Below, in pieces: positions 10,306 to 21,644 of a DNA stretch of 64,000 nucleotides (its first letter is position 1; each line of letters starts with the position of its first letter). Source of the stretch: Metellina segmentata (lineage: Eukaryota; Arthropoda; Arachnida; Araneae; Tetragnathidae); contig OX375878.1 of NCBI GenBank assembly GCA_947359465.1, forward strand, positions 83,927,627-83,991,626, given 5' to 3'. The position numbers and the translations under genes were made by a program. A model generated the notes under the pieces. The model saw only the letters and a list, made by a program, of their open reading frames with translations, was not told the origin of the DNA and searched no databases.

Positions 10306-11172
10306 AACTTTTATTCATACACTTCTTACCTGTTTTTTCTGTCCCCACTCATCTTTTCGAGGGGGTCCCCACTCATCTTTCATCCCCCCGGAGGCCGTGC
10401 GCGAAAGAAGCAAACCTTTCACGCACGGCCTTGTTACCGCAGGCACAGTGGGTTAGCACACTGCGCTAGTAATCTGGCAGTTGTAGTTGGCATACGTTTG
10501 ATTTCTGAAGTGCATTTCCTGGGTGTATTTCTCTCTTTTCTCCAGGAAAACTTTCTTTATGTGTGTATGTCCATAACTTTATTTTACGTTTGGAGCAGCT
10601 TGGACAAAAATGGTTATTTCGCCATGCAAAACTAAATTTAACCAACCAACCTCGAAGTAAAAACTAAAAGCCACAGTGACTTATCTAAGAGTTCTTTAAC
10701 AGTGTAGTGGTCTCATTTTTTAGTTTTTCTTTAGAAAAAGGTTTTATAATATCATACACAATTTTGTCCTTGTCACTGATTTCTCCAGTGCTGTTGCGTG
10801 TGAAGTTTTATTTATGTACTTGGTCGATAGAATACAACGTTTAAAGGTCAATCTTTTAACTCACCAGGTGGATGCAGGCATCTCATTATTAGTAGATCTT
10901 TTGAAGGACGAGATATCTCGTCATTAGAAAACTGACCAGCTTAGATCTCACAAAAAAATTCGACATCTTTTTGATGATATTTCTCGTTCTATCAAAATTG
11001 ATAAGATCTCGATGGACGAGATATCTCGCCGAATCCACTTAGAGAGTTAAATGAACAAAAGACTTTTGAAATACCAAAATTGATTTTTTTTTAAATTTTA
11101 GCGTTAGGAGTTATATATGCAACATAAATAAATGTAGAAATAAATATTAACTAAAAGTGTTTTGATTCCGAC
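10306..11172. other. No gene; two 16-bp palindromic motifs
   Basis: GACGAGATATCTCGTC is a perfect palindrome at 10907-10922, and a one-mismatch copy lies at 11015-11030. No coding sequence is recognised. Confidence 0.5.
10435..10500 (+). repeat. Possible tRNA-derived SINE head
   Basis: GGCACAGTGGGTTAGCACAC followed by TGCGCTAGTAATCTGGCAG resembles a tRNA-like box A region. The expected box B (GGTTCAANYCC) is not intact. Confidence 0.35.
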
Positions 11173-11521
11173 TGCCCCGGATTCTGATAGCTATATTCCA
11201 TTGTGGGGAAGACGGAAACAGCCAAGACACAATATGCTAGGTAAGTGATTCCGGCCGTTTATAATGGGTTAACTTCCATAGAAATCCATTGTAAGCAATA
11301 GGGCCTCCTTTAGGCGGAAACCCATTACAATCGGCCGGTTCGGCTCAGCATGGGTCGACCCAATTGCTTACATTAAATTTCAATAAAAGGTAATTCATTA
11401 TGGACGGCCGGTTTAGTTTAGCTCAGTCCGTTTTCCGTCCGGAATCCTTTCTCTAGCATTCTTTCGGTGTTGGCTGTCCCTTTCCCCCCGATGGAATATT
11501 GCCATCAAAATCTGGGTATAT
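11173..11521. mobile_element. MITE-like inverted-repeat element
   Basis: The left arm CCGGATTCTGATAGCTATAT then TCCATTGTGGGGAAGACGG is matched by the inverted right arm at about 11430-11521 (TTCCCCCCGATGGAATATTG). The arms are about 85 bp with moderate divergence, and the middle carries GGCCGG motifs. No reading frame is present. Confidence 0.55.
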
Positions 11522-11699
11522 CGGACGAAAAACGCTATTCTGTTCGTTTGGTGGGCATAGAAGAAGTTGCAATTAATATATTTTTTTCAAATGAGACGAC
11601 CACAAAAACTTACCAAAAGGGTATGCGTACATGAAATGAATCGAAAATTGTACGACAGATTACAAGTGGGGCATGAAATGGAATACAGACTATAGAACG

Positions 11700-12250
11700 C
11701 GTTATTCTCAAAAATACAGAATACTCAAAAAAAAATTCTCTCTGTATACTCAAAAATACAGAATACTCAAATAAAAATTCTGTATACACAGAATACTCAA
11801 ATAAAAATTATGTCTATTCAAAAATACAGAATACTAAAATAAAAATTTCTGTATACTCAAAAATACAGAATACTCAAATAAAAAATTCTGTATACACAGA
11901 ATACTCAAATAAAAATTCTGTACACTCAAAAATACAGAATACTCAAATAAAAATTCTGTAAACACAGAATACTCAAATAAAAATACTGTATACTCAAAAA
12001 TACAGAATACTCAAATAAAAATTCTGTATACACTAAATACTCAATTAAAAATTATGTATACACAGAATACTCAAATAAAAATTCTGTATACACTAAATAC
12101 TCAATTAAAAATTATGTATACACAGAATACTCAAATAAAAATTCTGTATATTCAAAAATACAGAATACTAAAATAAAAATTTCTGTATACTCAAAAATAC
12201 AGAATACTCAAATAAAAAATTATGTATACTCAAAAATACAGAATACCTTT
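11700..12250. repeat. AT-rich minisatellite
   Basis: Long array built from TACTCAAAAATACAGAATAC and CTCAAATAAAAATTCTGTAT in alternating short (about 27-bp) and long (about 40-bp) units, with small variants. It runs directly into the 3' end of a SINE. Confidence 0.9.
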
Positions 12251-12258
12251 CAAAGTAT

Positions 12259-12555
12259 GTAGGTAGTTAATTAACGTCGCACTCTCTGGTGCAACACAAC
12301 TGGCTATTGGAGACGCTCCAGGATCCATTCTCAAGGGAAATATCTGAAGACAACGATCAGATGATGAGGTAATACCTGAGCTCGCACCCCAATCTCCAAA
12401 CTTTCTCACCACGCCAACGTGAAGACATTCGAGGTCATGAGAAATTTAACGTGCACTAGACCCCGTGTACACGACAGTCTGCCTGGACCGAGCAGCAAAC
12501 TCCGCACCCTCCGGTTACTAATACGTTACTCTGTCAACTGAGTTACCGCGGCCTC
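12259..12555 (-). repeat. tRNA-derived SINE copy
   Basis: On this strand the head is GAGGCCGCGGTAACTCAGTT with GAGTTTGCTGCTCGG in the box B position. The body has ACGTTAAATTTCTCATGACC and CACGTTGGCGTGG, and the tail GTTGTGTTGCACCAG then GTGCGACGTTAATTAACTAC. Body and tail match the copy at 25168-25491. Confidence 0.65.
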
Positions 12556-12556
12556 T

Positions 12557-14694
12557 TTTCAAAGTTGGAATTCACAGAATTTAAAACTTGTTTTGTGGGA
12601 AGCTGTTCTGCTTCTTTGAAGAGCATTTCAGAAGCCCCTTTCGCTGTGAGCCCCAGAACCAAGTAAGATGATGGGCCTCGATATTGATCCCTTCATGAAA
12701 CAATGGGTCAAGAATATAAGCTACTTTCCTTTTTATAATTTTAATTTCCTGTTTACTCTTTTGCGCACTTCTTTTAAATCACATAGTTGATTTCAATTTA
12801 CTCTGTTATGCTTCTTTTAGATTCGAACATATGCATAATAGGATATTCAAAATCTCTTACGTTCGTGTCTCCGTCACCTTTCCCTATCATTCCCTTGGGA
12901 ATTGATCCTGGACCTTCGCCACAAGCCAGATGTGTTGTTCTAACGCTGCGTTATATAATTCACTACCTACCTCCGCACAAACGTCTGGAGCCCAAACACA
13001 AAAGGGGGCGCCATTTCTTATTTATGCCCTGGTAACATATAATGAAAGCTCTACCTTTTACTAGTTTTTATAGGCTGAGTCGATAAAAAAAATTACAATA
13101 GAAATTAGTATTGTGTTCAGTTTTTATCAGCAGACGTGATACAAGTTTGTTTTCTATCCAAAATTTGAACAGTGCATCTTTTCAACTATCCAAATTTTGT
13201 TTTGCACAGAGGGCGCCAACAATCTTATTTACCCCAAGTCTTCGCAACGTCTGTGACAAGCCGACTGACGCAAGTGAACGATCTGCCCTCTTTCCGGATG
13301 GAGTCATCCATCGATATCAAATCCGACTGTAATACCTCCTGGAAGTGAAGACGTCCTTTGTTTATTAAACGCCGTCGCAATGGACTCTCCGAGACTCATT
13401 GAAGACATCCAAACAGTTCAGTAGGAAGCAGACATGATTGATTACGTGAAAGAGTATGCAACATTGTGTTTCTTTGTAGTCCGATACGACTCGTCAGTAA
13501 TTAGTGGCTGAGCAGTAAAGTGGGTGGCGAAGGAACTCGCGCACTCACAAACACGACTGTCTTGGAGGAGGGAGGGGAACAGGAAGAGCGAGGAAAGAAA
13601 AAAGAACAAAGGGGGAAAAAGAGGGGCCGCGGAGAACCCCCCCCCTCAGTTTTCAGACACTCAGAAACAAAAATTACCTACTGCAACTATGTGCATCAAT
13701 AATATTACACAGACGGTGCGCGTAAGAAAGACGCGATAATGCTCGTTACATTGAGATTGATCACTGTTTACGAAATAAAACACGGAATTTTAAAAACTAC
13801 TGAATTACAGCTTCGAGTGGGCTTAGTCTTCATTTCGGGCGCTTGACGTTGATTGATGGGTGAGTTTCTCCCAATTTTTCGAAGGTCGAGAGCGTCTGGG
13901 CAATAAAAATAAAATACTTGAGGAAGCCGCAACAGTCACTTGCCACCACGAACAGGATTTTTCTCTCAAGTGTCTGGCATGTTCCTTTTTTTTTTTTCAT
14001 TTACTCCTGTATTTAAGGCATTGCCCTGAAGCTTGGGAGATACATTACTCCATTCTGTATTCCTTTGTCAACTAGCAGACTATTTGGAAACTTTTCAATG
14101 GAAGCCGCAAACGCTCCGTTATCCGCGATGCATCTTGAATGTGTTCTTTTCAAGACGGATTAGCAAGAAATTTATTTTCACCCCGAGAGAAAGTAATGTT
14201 TAAAATGCAACGGGCAACATCCAAGAACGACGTGAGACAGCATTGCCATGTGGTTTGAAATGGCTTCCTCCATGCCGTGAATGTAGCAAGCAGTTAAAAC
14301 AGCAATGAAGATCGTTCTTTACAAGATAAAACTGTCATTAAAGCTTTCAAAGTATGTCGACTTCAGCGAGAATAACATCACAGCTGAAAAATGATCGCTA
14401 CCTCTGTTGTCAGTCTCACGAAGTTTGAATCTTCAATGTGGTCTTACAATGTGCTAATTTGCGAAATTCACCCAGAGGTGATCAAAAGCATTTAATTCAG
14501 TCGATTTTCACCTCATTCGAACTATCAAGTGTTACTTTAGAGTTTGTACACGAAGCAAAGGCCCACTTTATGTATCGAAAATGTACTAGAAAACCACATC
14601 CAATATGAATCTCGCAAGTTTATAAAATTTTACTTTTAATTAAATTCCCACTTGATAATATTTTTCGAACCGGACTTTTTCATTTTTATAAAGC
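12557..14694. other. No gene recognised
   Basis: Several short frames exist but none has recognisable motifs. The stretch 13555-13645 is strongly purine-rich and GC-skewed (GAGGAGGGAGGGGAACAGG onward), which creates overlapping spurious frames. Confidence 0.45.
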
Positions 14695-15173
14695 TAATTG
14701 ATCAATAAAAATACACTAGTAGATAAAAACTTTTTAGACGTGTTAAATTTTAAGACGCGATAAGTCAACACCTCCTATAGATAAGGATAAGATTATCTCT
14801 AGAAGGTGTTGGATAAGTTCAGCAGTTATTAAACCTTCATCAAACTTTTCCATTGGAAGAAAGGTCTTTGATGTATCGGGGAGTTACTAGTTAAACATAA
14901 CTTTTGTTCTTTTTGCTCAACTAATCTTCCGAACATCGTTACTAAACGCGTTGAAGAGAGAATACTATTAAAAGTTAATTGATCAATAAAAATACACTAG
15001 TAGATAAAAAACTCTTTAGACTTGTTAAATTTTAAGACGCGATAAGTCAACAACTCCTATTGATAAGGATAAGATTATCTATAGGAGGTGTTGGATAAGT
15101 TCAGCAGTTATTAAACCTTCATCAAACTTTTCCATTGGAAGAAAGGTCTTTGATGTATCGGGGAGTTACTAGT

Positions 15174-15757
15174 TTTAGCAAGCGCGAATGAACCAGCGTA
15201 ACTTTAGTGTCTACCAAAAAGTACTTCACGGTAAAGTTGGGTTACACTGGTATTTATACTACCCCTTTGTAAATTAAGTTTTGGAGTGGTAGCTATGCTC
15301 GCTACAGTACTCCCCCTCCAGAATTTTAGCAGTCGCCGAAATTCGATAGTTGACGTCACTTGTAGAATGATTGCCATTTTTGCTTTTTGACTGTAAGAGC
15401 TGTATTAAGATTACAGTTGCCGTGCTGCCTTTTACATGTTATTTTATCCATGCGGCAATTGCACGAATGGAGGATGTTAGCAGTTTCTGCTATCACAGCG
15501 CCCCCTAGTGGTAGAAAGGTAATTAGTATCAACCATGGCGAATTCTACTGGACATTGTGTGCCATCCATCGAATTTTTTTTGTAAATTTTTAAGCATGTT
15601 TAAATCACGTCCGGGTCACCAATTTAGCAAGCGCGAATGAACCATCGTAACTTTAGTGTCTACACCAAAAAGTACTTCATGGTAAAGTTGGGTTACACTG
15701 GTATTTATACTACCCCTTTGTAAGTTAAGTTTTGGAGTGGTAGCTAAGCTCGCTACA
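15174..15757 (-). mobile_element. Short non-autonomous LTR retrotransposon (TRIM-like)
   Basis: Direct terminal repeats (15623-15757 as 5' LTR and 15174-15306 as 3' LTR on this strand) start TGTAGCGAGC and contain a TATAAATA box. The flanks CTAGT at 15169-15173 and 15758-15762 are a 5-bp target duplication. One base after the 5' LTR is TGGTGACCCGGACGTGAT, a near-perfect primer binding site for tRNA-Trp. A polypurine tract GGAGGGGGAGTAC lies directly before the 3' LTR. The interior is about 315 bp without gag/pol, so it would need proteins from an autonomous Ty3/gypsy-type relative; tRNA-Trp priming suggests the CsRn1 clade. Confidence 0.85.
15604..15621 (-). other. tRNA-Trp primer binding site of the LTR element
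   Basis: TGGTGACCCGGACGTGAT differs at one base from the complement of a eukaryotic tRNA-Trp 3' end (TGGTGACCCCGACGTGA). It starts one base after the LTR. Confidence 0.8.
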
Positions 15758-15917
15758 CTAGTTAAACATAACTTTTGTTCTTTTTGCTCAACTAATCTTC
15801 CGAACATCGTTACTAAACGCGTTGAAGAGAGAATACTATTAAAAGTTAATTGATCAATAAAAATATACTAGTAGATAAAAACTTTTTAGACTTGTTAAAT
15901 TTTAAGACGCGATAAGT

Positions 15918-15963
15918 CAACACCTCCTATAGATAAGGATAAGATTATCTATAGGAGGTGTTG
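15918..15963. repeat. 19-bp perfect hairpin of the tandem repeat
   Basis: The arm CAACACCTCCTATAGATAA and its reverse complement flank GGATAAGA. Copies 1 and 2 have the same hairpin with a few mismatches. Confidence 0.85.
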
Positions 15964-16123
15964 GATAAGTTCAGCAGTTATTAAACCTTCTTCAAACTTT
16001 TCCATTGGAAGAAAGGTCTTTGATCTATTGGGGAGTTACTAGTTAAACATAACTTTTGTTCTTTATGCTCAACTAATATTCCGAACATCGTTACTAAACG
16101 CGTTGAAGAGAGAATACTATTAA

Positions 16124-16575
16124 GCGCTTTCCGAACAATTATGTTGAGAGTTTAAGGACTGTTAAGTGCAAATTGCTCACTAAAAAAATTAATTCTTTCA
16201 TACGGCATCATTCACGAATGTTGGCTGAGAGATTGTATCTTACCCAATATCCCGTCAGACGTGCCGAATTGACAAAAGTTTGCTGTAGACCTATGGTCGA
16301 TATCGACCCTCGGGGTCGACGTAACATTGTGAAAGGTCGATAGAACATATAAGACATCATAGAACGGGTAATATTTGATTCTGTTAACTGGAATTACCTT
16401 CATCTTGAATGACAAGGCAATTAATAGTGAATCGAAGGAACACTGACAGGAATAGGATATGCAAGAATGAGAGGGGTTAGGAAAAAATAGTTGTTATTAT
16501 ATGTTTGTTTTTGTGTGTAATGTTAAGAAGGACATCAAAATAAAAAGTATCCCTTTAACGTCAAGCCAATTATTT
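16124..16575. other. No gene recognised
   Basis: Contains the small palindrome GGTCGATATCGACC near 16297 and no recognised coding sequence. Confidence 0.4.
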
Positions 16576-16745
16576 TATATACTAGGGGGCTCAGCCCCCT
16601 GCTCACATACGCTCGCCAACCCCCGGGGTTTGTTTCGCAAACCAACATTCCCTTCGCGGAATCAATCTCCTTCGACGGCGAAACTATCTTAATAATTCGG
16701 TCCATGACATCACAGCGAGGGCTTCGCCCCCTGCTCGCTAACACT
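16576..16745. repeat. GC-rich hairpin repeat family
   Basis: TACTAGGGGGCTCAGCCCCC then TGCTCACATACGCTCGCC, followed by GGTTTGTTTCGCAAACC and a second block GGGCTTCGCCCCCTGCTCGC. The same modules occur at 9637-9745, 10235-10305 and 48293-48420. The hairpin tips are TTCG/CTTCG. Confidence 0.6.
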
Positions 16746-17030
16746 CGCCAATCCTGGTTCGAATCCTGATCAGTGCAAGGATATTTTAAGCGTATGGTGA
16801 AGAGGTGATCGGTGCGTCTTAAATTTGTCGTTGCCGAAAGTGCTCACGTTGGGTTGGTTGGAGAGTGCTGGTGTCGGAAGTTTGGAGGATCTTGTTTTTC
16901 CTCTTCATCTGACCGTGGTTCAAAATTACGTGTTGTCCTCGGATCTTTCCCATAGGGGATTGATCCCGGACCATCGTCAATTGCCCGTTTTGTTGTTCTT
17001 GTACGACGTTAAAATATATTACTTCACTAT
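16746..17030 (+). repeat. tRNA-derived SINE copy, head truncated
   Basis: It begins at the box B region GGTTCGAATCCTGATCAG (16749 on). The body reads CTTAAATTTGTCGTTGCCG, TCACGTTGGGTTGGTTGG, then TTGATCCCGGACCATCGTC and GTACGACGTTAAAA. The box A part is replaced by the GC-rich hairpin repeat. Confidence 0.7.
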
Positions 17031-17164
17031 ACACAAAAACCACAACAATAAACACCTTAACTATAAATAAACTATCTAAAAAAGCGTCTGTTTTACTTGG
17101 ATTGTTATAATATATTATAGATATTGTTATCTATATATGAGCCTATTAAAGCCAAATGGTAAAC

Positions 17165-17545
17165 TACACTCATTGCTATAAAAATTTGCGCACCAAGAAA
17201 AAGTCGTCAAAATGAAACGAAATTTTACACATGTAAGTACTACTTTGATATAAGTAAGTGATTAGAAAATCAAAGAAAAAGGATAATTTACTGCAGAAAA
17301 AAGTACAAATGAACAGAAGTTTTAGAACTCTGTTGGACCCTCTCTAGTGCGAATGCACGATGCGATACGAGCGGGCATTGAGGCATACAAGTTCCGTATG
17401 ATGTCCTGAGACATCTCGTTCCACAGTTGCTGTAAACGCGCCTCTAGTTTGACCAAACTCGTAGAGTGTCTAACTTGCCGTCCCTTGTATCCCAGATATG
17501 CTCGTTTGGTGACAAAACACGAAAACCCAAACGTAAAACTCATTG
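17165..17545 (-). mobile_element. Tc1-like fragment, 3' end with transposase C-terminus
   Basis: Terminal repeat TACACTCATTGCTATAAAAA starts at 17165. The transposase tail (17322 to about 17540) reads QQLWNEMSQDIIRNLYASMP then ARIASCIRTREGPTEF. It is the same family as the complete copy at 58622-59994. Confidence 0.85.
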
Positions 17546-18149
17546 ATCATAAAAGCGTAATTTTGCTTTTCGGTATCTCGCAACATCATAATTAATGTTT
17601 AATTTTTTAATTTGATTTAGAGTTCTGTATTTGAGTATTTCAATTGACAGTTAGATGTTGCGGTCAGATTAAAGGATTCCCAAGTATTATAAATAAGTGT
17701 TCTTTTTGCTTATAAATTATCATTGTCTTTATCAATATTGTTCAAGTCTTTAGTCGAATTGTTCTATTTCAGAACATATTCAGGAAATCGAAATTTAACA
17801 CATTAAAACAGATTTTTTTTTTTCAGAATTCTGCATTTGTTCAAAGATTGGAATTTTGTTTCTGTTTGCATTTTTGTGTTCCGGTACATTACATATTGCA
17901 GAAATATTATTCAGGAGTTCGATTTTTTAACGATTTATTTATTTTCTACAAAATATCACTAGACATGGGTAATTCTCGCATACTTGGTGCAAGAATGGCA
18001 CAAGTAAAACATATTCATAGAAAAACTAAGTTAAAGATTATCCGCCAAAAATTCGCCATTTTTACTGAAAATGAATGCACGTGAATATTTGTAGTCATTC
18101 TAAAACTCAAAATTAACTTCTGTAGTAGTCACCTTAGAAAAAAAACTTT
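17546..18149. other. No gene recognised
   Basis: AT-rich. The 78-codon frame at 17848-18084 shows no known motif. Confidence 0.4.
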
Positions 18150-18378
18150 CAGCAGAAATGAGAGGAATATGAAAGGGATTATATGGATGGATACAACATG
18201 TATGCATATTTGCGTTCGAATTAAATTGTAGAAGCGATGGAGAAGTTAAAATGGATATTAAACATCCTTTTCCGTACACTTAAATAATCTAACATTTTTG
18301 TATGAAAAATAATTGATGACGACTTTTTAATCAACATTTTATCAATTCAACCCGAGCAGAGCCGGGTATTTCTGCTGG
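18150..18378 (+). mobile_element. Helitron-like element, 3' portion
   Basis: It parallels 208-623: GGGATTATATGGATGGAT, TATTTGCGTTCGAATTAAAT, TCAATTCAACCCGAGCAGAG then CCGGGTATTTCTGCTGG. The terminus is GCTGG instead of GCTAG. Confidence 0.5.
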
Positions 18379-18559
18379 TAATATATAGAGTAGAGGGGTC
18401 AATAAAAAGTTTAGAGACTCTTGAGGGGGGTTGACGGTCAAAGAAGTTTGGCGACCCCTACTCAACAGTTGTTAAACCACACCATACCACGGAAATGGGT
18501 ATGACACTAATAGGCGATGATTACGCGCACTTCTGTGGAAGTGGTCCTATTCCAAATTG

Positions 18560-18655
18560 AACACAAGTACACGATCGTATCACCTTGGCGTGCCTTCGCT
18601 CACTGTATTGAGAAGCACAAGGATTGTTTATCATCAATTTCAACTGGCAATCGGT
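18560..18655 (+). pseudogene. Mariner-like transposase, N-terminal piece
   Basis: It reads YHLGVPSLTVLRS then YHQFQLAIGL, resembling a transposase HTH linker (LGVP...TVxR, YHFQLVQ). The reading continues after the 3.3-kb insertion at 21993 as AGDCPLEYARFVCEQN. Confidence 0.5.
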
Positions 18656-18663
18656 CTATTCAT

Positions 18664-19002
18664 TAGGGTGGGCCGAAAAACACTTTTTTTCGAAATCGAT
18701 ATTCTAATAGTGCGGAAAGGGTTCTCTCTGGGTTCAGTAAACACGGTGTAAAATATTTTTTTGATTGGATAATATCTTCTGCCCCCGCATCGCACTTGAA
18801 TTTTGGAAATTTGGGTAACAATTGGCAATTTTTACTCGGCGTAGGAAATATAATTAATTTTCAATATTGCTATTCTAATAGTGCGGAAGAGGTGCCCACT
18901 GGGTTCACCAAGAAAGGTGTAAAATATTTTTTCGATCGAATAATATCTTCTGTTCCCGAATTGAAACTGATATTCTGCAATTTTTAAAGAAAAGTGCACT
19001 TT
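18664..19002 (+). repeat. Left TIR of the 3.3-kb transposon
   Basis: Inverted match to 21645-21984, nearly collinear with scattered substitutions. The internal duplicate units start near 18700 and 18872. Confidence 0.9.
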
Positions 19003-19203
19003 TTATGGGTTATAGAAATAAATCAAACATGAAAAATATCTGGGAACAAAGGCTGTTAATGGCTTTGTTGCATTATACAATTGATTATTTGCCTGAAAAT
19101 TATTAAATAATAGCTGAGTCACAATATAGTAATGTAATATTTGTTAAGAATACTGTAACCATAGAAAAGTTATGACATGCTAATACCAAAAGTTTACTTC
19201 CAC

Positions 19204-21401
19204 TTAATCAGCAGGAAGAGGATTGAAATCAGCCTTATGATCGAATTCAGGCATAAATGATCGGGAAAAAAAGGTGGATCTAATGAACCCGTCTCTATAT
19301 TCAAACCCATAAACCTTAGCGGATGCTTCTGTCACTAACTTGACACATCGTTCAACTGCCTGTGTGTGACATGGGAAGTGAACTAAGACCCATTCTGGAT
19401 ATTTCTTATCACGCACAATGGAACTAAATATGGTAGGGAGAAATACACGTACTGACTTAACATTGGAATACGACTCTCTAGACTTAATTATACGTCGTGC
19501 AGCAAGTTCTCTGATGTGCGGTCTTTCATCCTTCAACATACACAGCAAGATATTCTCAGGATGAGCAAAGAACGAATTTCGACAAATTACTCCATCAATG
19601 ACGTCCTTGAGGTCTTGAGATAATTACCTAGATCTAGAAATAGTATTCCACACATGCTTAGCTCCATCTTTCAGCGAGTGTTTGGACTTTATATTAAACT
19701 AGTTGGGAGTATAAGCTTTCATAACAAACTCAGCAATTTATTTCAACTTCATAGAAGTATCTGGAGAACTAACATATAGTCTTAGAATTCTGTTCGCTGT
19801 TGTCAGCCAGCGTGAATGTGATAATGAACCAGGACTGCGTCTAGCCAGTTCATCAGAACAACTAACCAATCTCACCGCTTGAGATATTTCTAGCAAGTAC
19901 ATTTGATCCTTACTTAAGTCACGTCTATCAGTTGCTGGTAACTCGCCTTCAATAATTTCGAAAGGTGTCACTGGCAAAGTTTCACATGTAAGGAGCGCCT
20001 TCCCAATAAAACCAGAATATGATTTTGGACCAATTGTTGGCCCATCCAACGTTTCAAACAGATGCCTCAGAGAGAGTTTATAAAAATGCAAAAGACATAT
20101 TACCCACTGCTGAGGTTTTCCGAGTTTCAATTCCAAACACCGAATTACACCGGACTTCCATGTGCCAGAAGCTGAGAAAGATCTCTTGTGATCCCTTCAA
20201 AATATCCAGTAATAGTCACGGAAATTTGTTTTGCGGTGCCAAATGATGGACTCAAATGAGTAATGTAACGTGAACCCGGTTCTTCAATAAGAGATAAATG
20301 TTCCTCTTTTGCTTTTCTCGTATATCTTTTAGTATCTACTATCTCCTCTATCAATGTAGAATCTTTACGACCATCAAAATACAGCCCCTTCAACGGTAAT
20401 GCCTGAGCATCACTTAAAGCTTGACATTTTAAATTGTTTCTAACTTTAGCCTTTTCCCTTCGCAGTTTGTTTTTGTCAACCACCAAATCTGAGTTGTTGA
20501 TAGTTATGAGACCGACATCGTGAAGAACACTTGAAGCAATTGCAGCCACTACCCGGTCCAAGACTACAAACCTGTCGGCAACCACAGCAGTTGAAGGGAG
20601 GCCAAGTAGCATTTGTGATGATTTAGATACAATCGGAGTTAATTGTTGGTAACTAGGATCAGTATGAGAGATTAAACGGTTCAATGTTGATGGTTTGTAA
20701 AAGTCCAGATTTAAATCTACTTCAGATATATCAGAAGAACAATCCGTTTCGTCATAATCTACATACCCTACGTTAGGCGTTACTTGTGGTTGATTTAAAT
20801 ATAAATTGTGGGCCTTTCTATCAGCATTATCAGTAATATTCTGAAGTCGTTTTGTTTCTTTAATGTCAAGCGATCCGATGTAAAGAAGTCTCGTTGTCCG
20901 TTGATCTTTCAGGAAATTATGCTCATTTCGAGGTAATTTTCTAGTACGTCCGCATGTGCAATATTAAAAAGTAATACATTTGCAGACCGCAATGTCAAAT
21001 AACCTTGTGCATGCTTCTTGTCGAAATGCTTTGATCTTTGTTTGGAAAGCCTTACTAGTCTTATCTCTTTTGTAAGACCTCTTAAAATTGGTATATTTTC
21101 CATGGTAGGTATGGATCATCTGCAGTATTCGAGAATGGGTCACAATGGGAATGGCGGTGCTTGCTTTTGCCCATACAGACTCGATTTTAGTTGCAACATT
21201 TTCAGAAATTCTCGAGAAACTCGATTCTTTTTTTCCAGTTTTGGGTGCAAGATTTAATCTCTCAAAGAAGCAGCAACACAGCATATCTTCGTATGTAGGA
21301 AGATTTGTTTGAGATATATCTTTGGGGCTTCCAAATATTGGACATTTAAATATGTTCTGCGTACTGATTTTTGATGTCATGTCTATTAACAAATCAATCA
21401 A
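19204..21401 (-). pseudogene. Transposon ORF (repeat-family protein), degraded
   Basis: From the N-terminus it reads PTYEDMLCCCFFERLNL, a basic stretch, LFDIAVCKC...CTCGR (a possible Cys-rich metal-binding motif), FLKDQRTTRLLYIGSLD, then AATIASSVL-like VAAIASSVLHDVGLITI. Next come GLYFDGRKDSTLIEEIV, EPGSRYITHLSPSFGTA, LGKPQQWVICLLHF and LRHLFETLDGPTIGPKSYSG, then HSRWLTTANRILRLYVSSP, NSFFAHPENILLCMLKDE, ELAARRIIKSRESYS and EWVLVHFPCHTQAVERCVKL. I recognise the pattern as a multi-copy arthropod/invertebrate repeat protein without a settled name. It has four nonsense codons (near 20966, 19735, 19700 and 19625). A frameshifting deletion near 20150 removes the segment where relatives carry a CDGT-type motif. 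An RNase-H-like transposase is inferred, not shown. Confidence 0.7.
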
Positions 21402-21644
21402 ACCAAAAGAACGAAGAACCTAATTTAAAAACTCACACACTTCCGTTTTCGTAGAGCGAACTAGTAGTAAAAGGTACCACACGATGTCTCTTCCCAGGCG
21501 CCAATCTCAGTAGCAACACGTCACGACAATACGTATAATGAAATTACCAGAACACTGGAAACCAGTGCTGTGGAATGTGATTTGTGAACCCCCCTCCACT
21601 CCTTTCACTTCCTGTCAGATACATGCAGTATGAGAAAACAAGAT

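Larger units (their letters stand above)
14695..16123. repeat. Three-copy tandem repeat, unit about 281 bp, with hairpin
   Basis: Copies begin at 14695, 14976 and 15847, each starting TAATTGATCAATAAAAAT. The third lies 871 bp after the second because a 584-bp LTR element plus a 5-bp duplication is inserted in copy 2; the corrected period is 282 bp. Each unit contains an inverted repeat; in copy 3 the arms (15918-15936 and 15945-15963) are perfect over 19 bp with an 8-nt loop. Confidence 0.9.

Noticed and set aside
10435..10500. Functional tRNA gene
   Set aside because: Box B and a full cloverleaf are missing; at most a SINE head.
13520..13739. Two overlapping frames rich in Glu, Lys and Arg
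   Set aside because: Produced by a purine-rich tract; low complexity, no homologue recognised.
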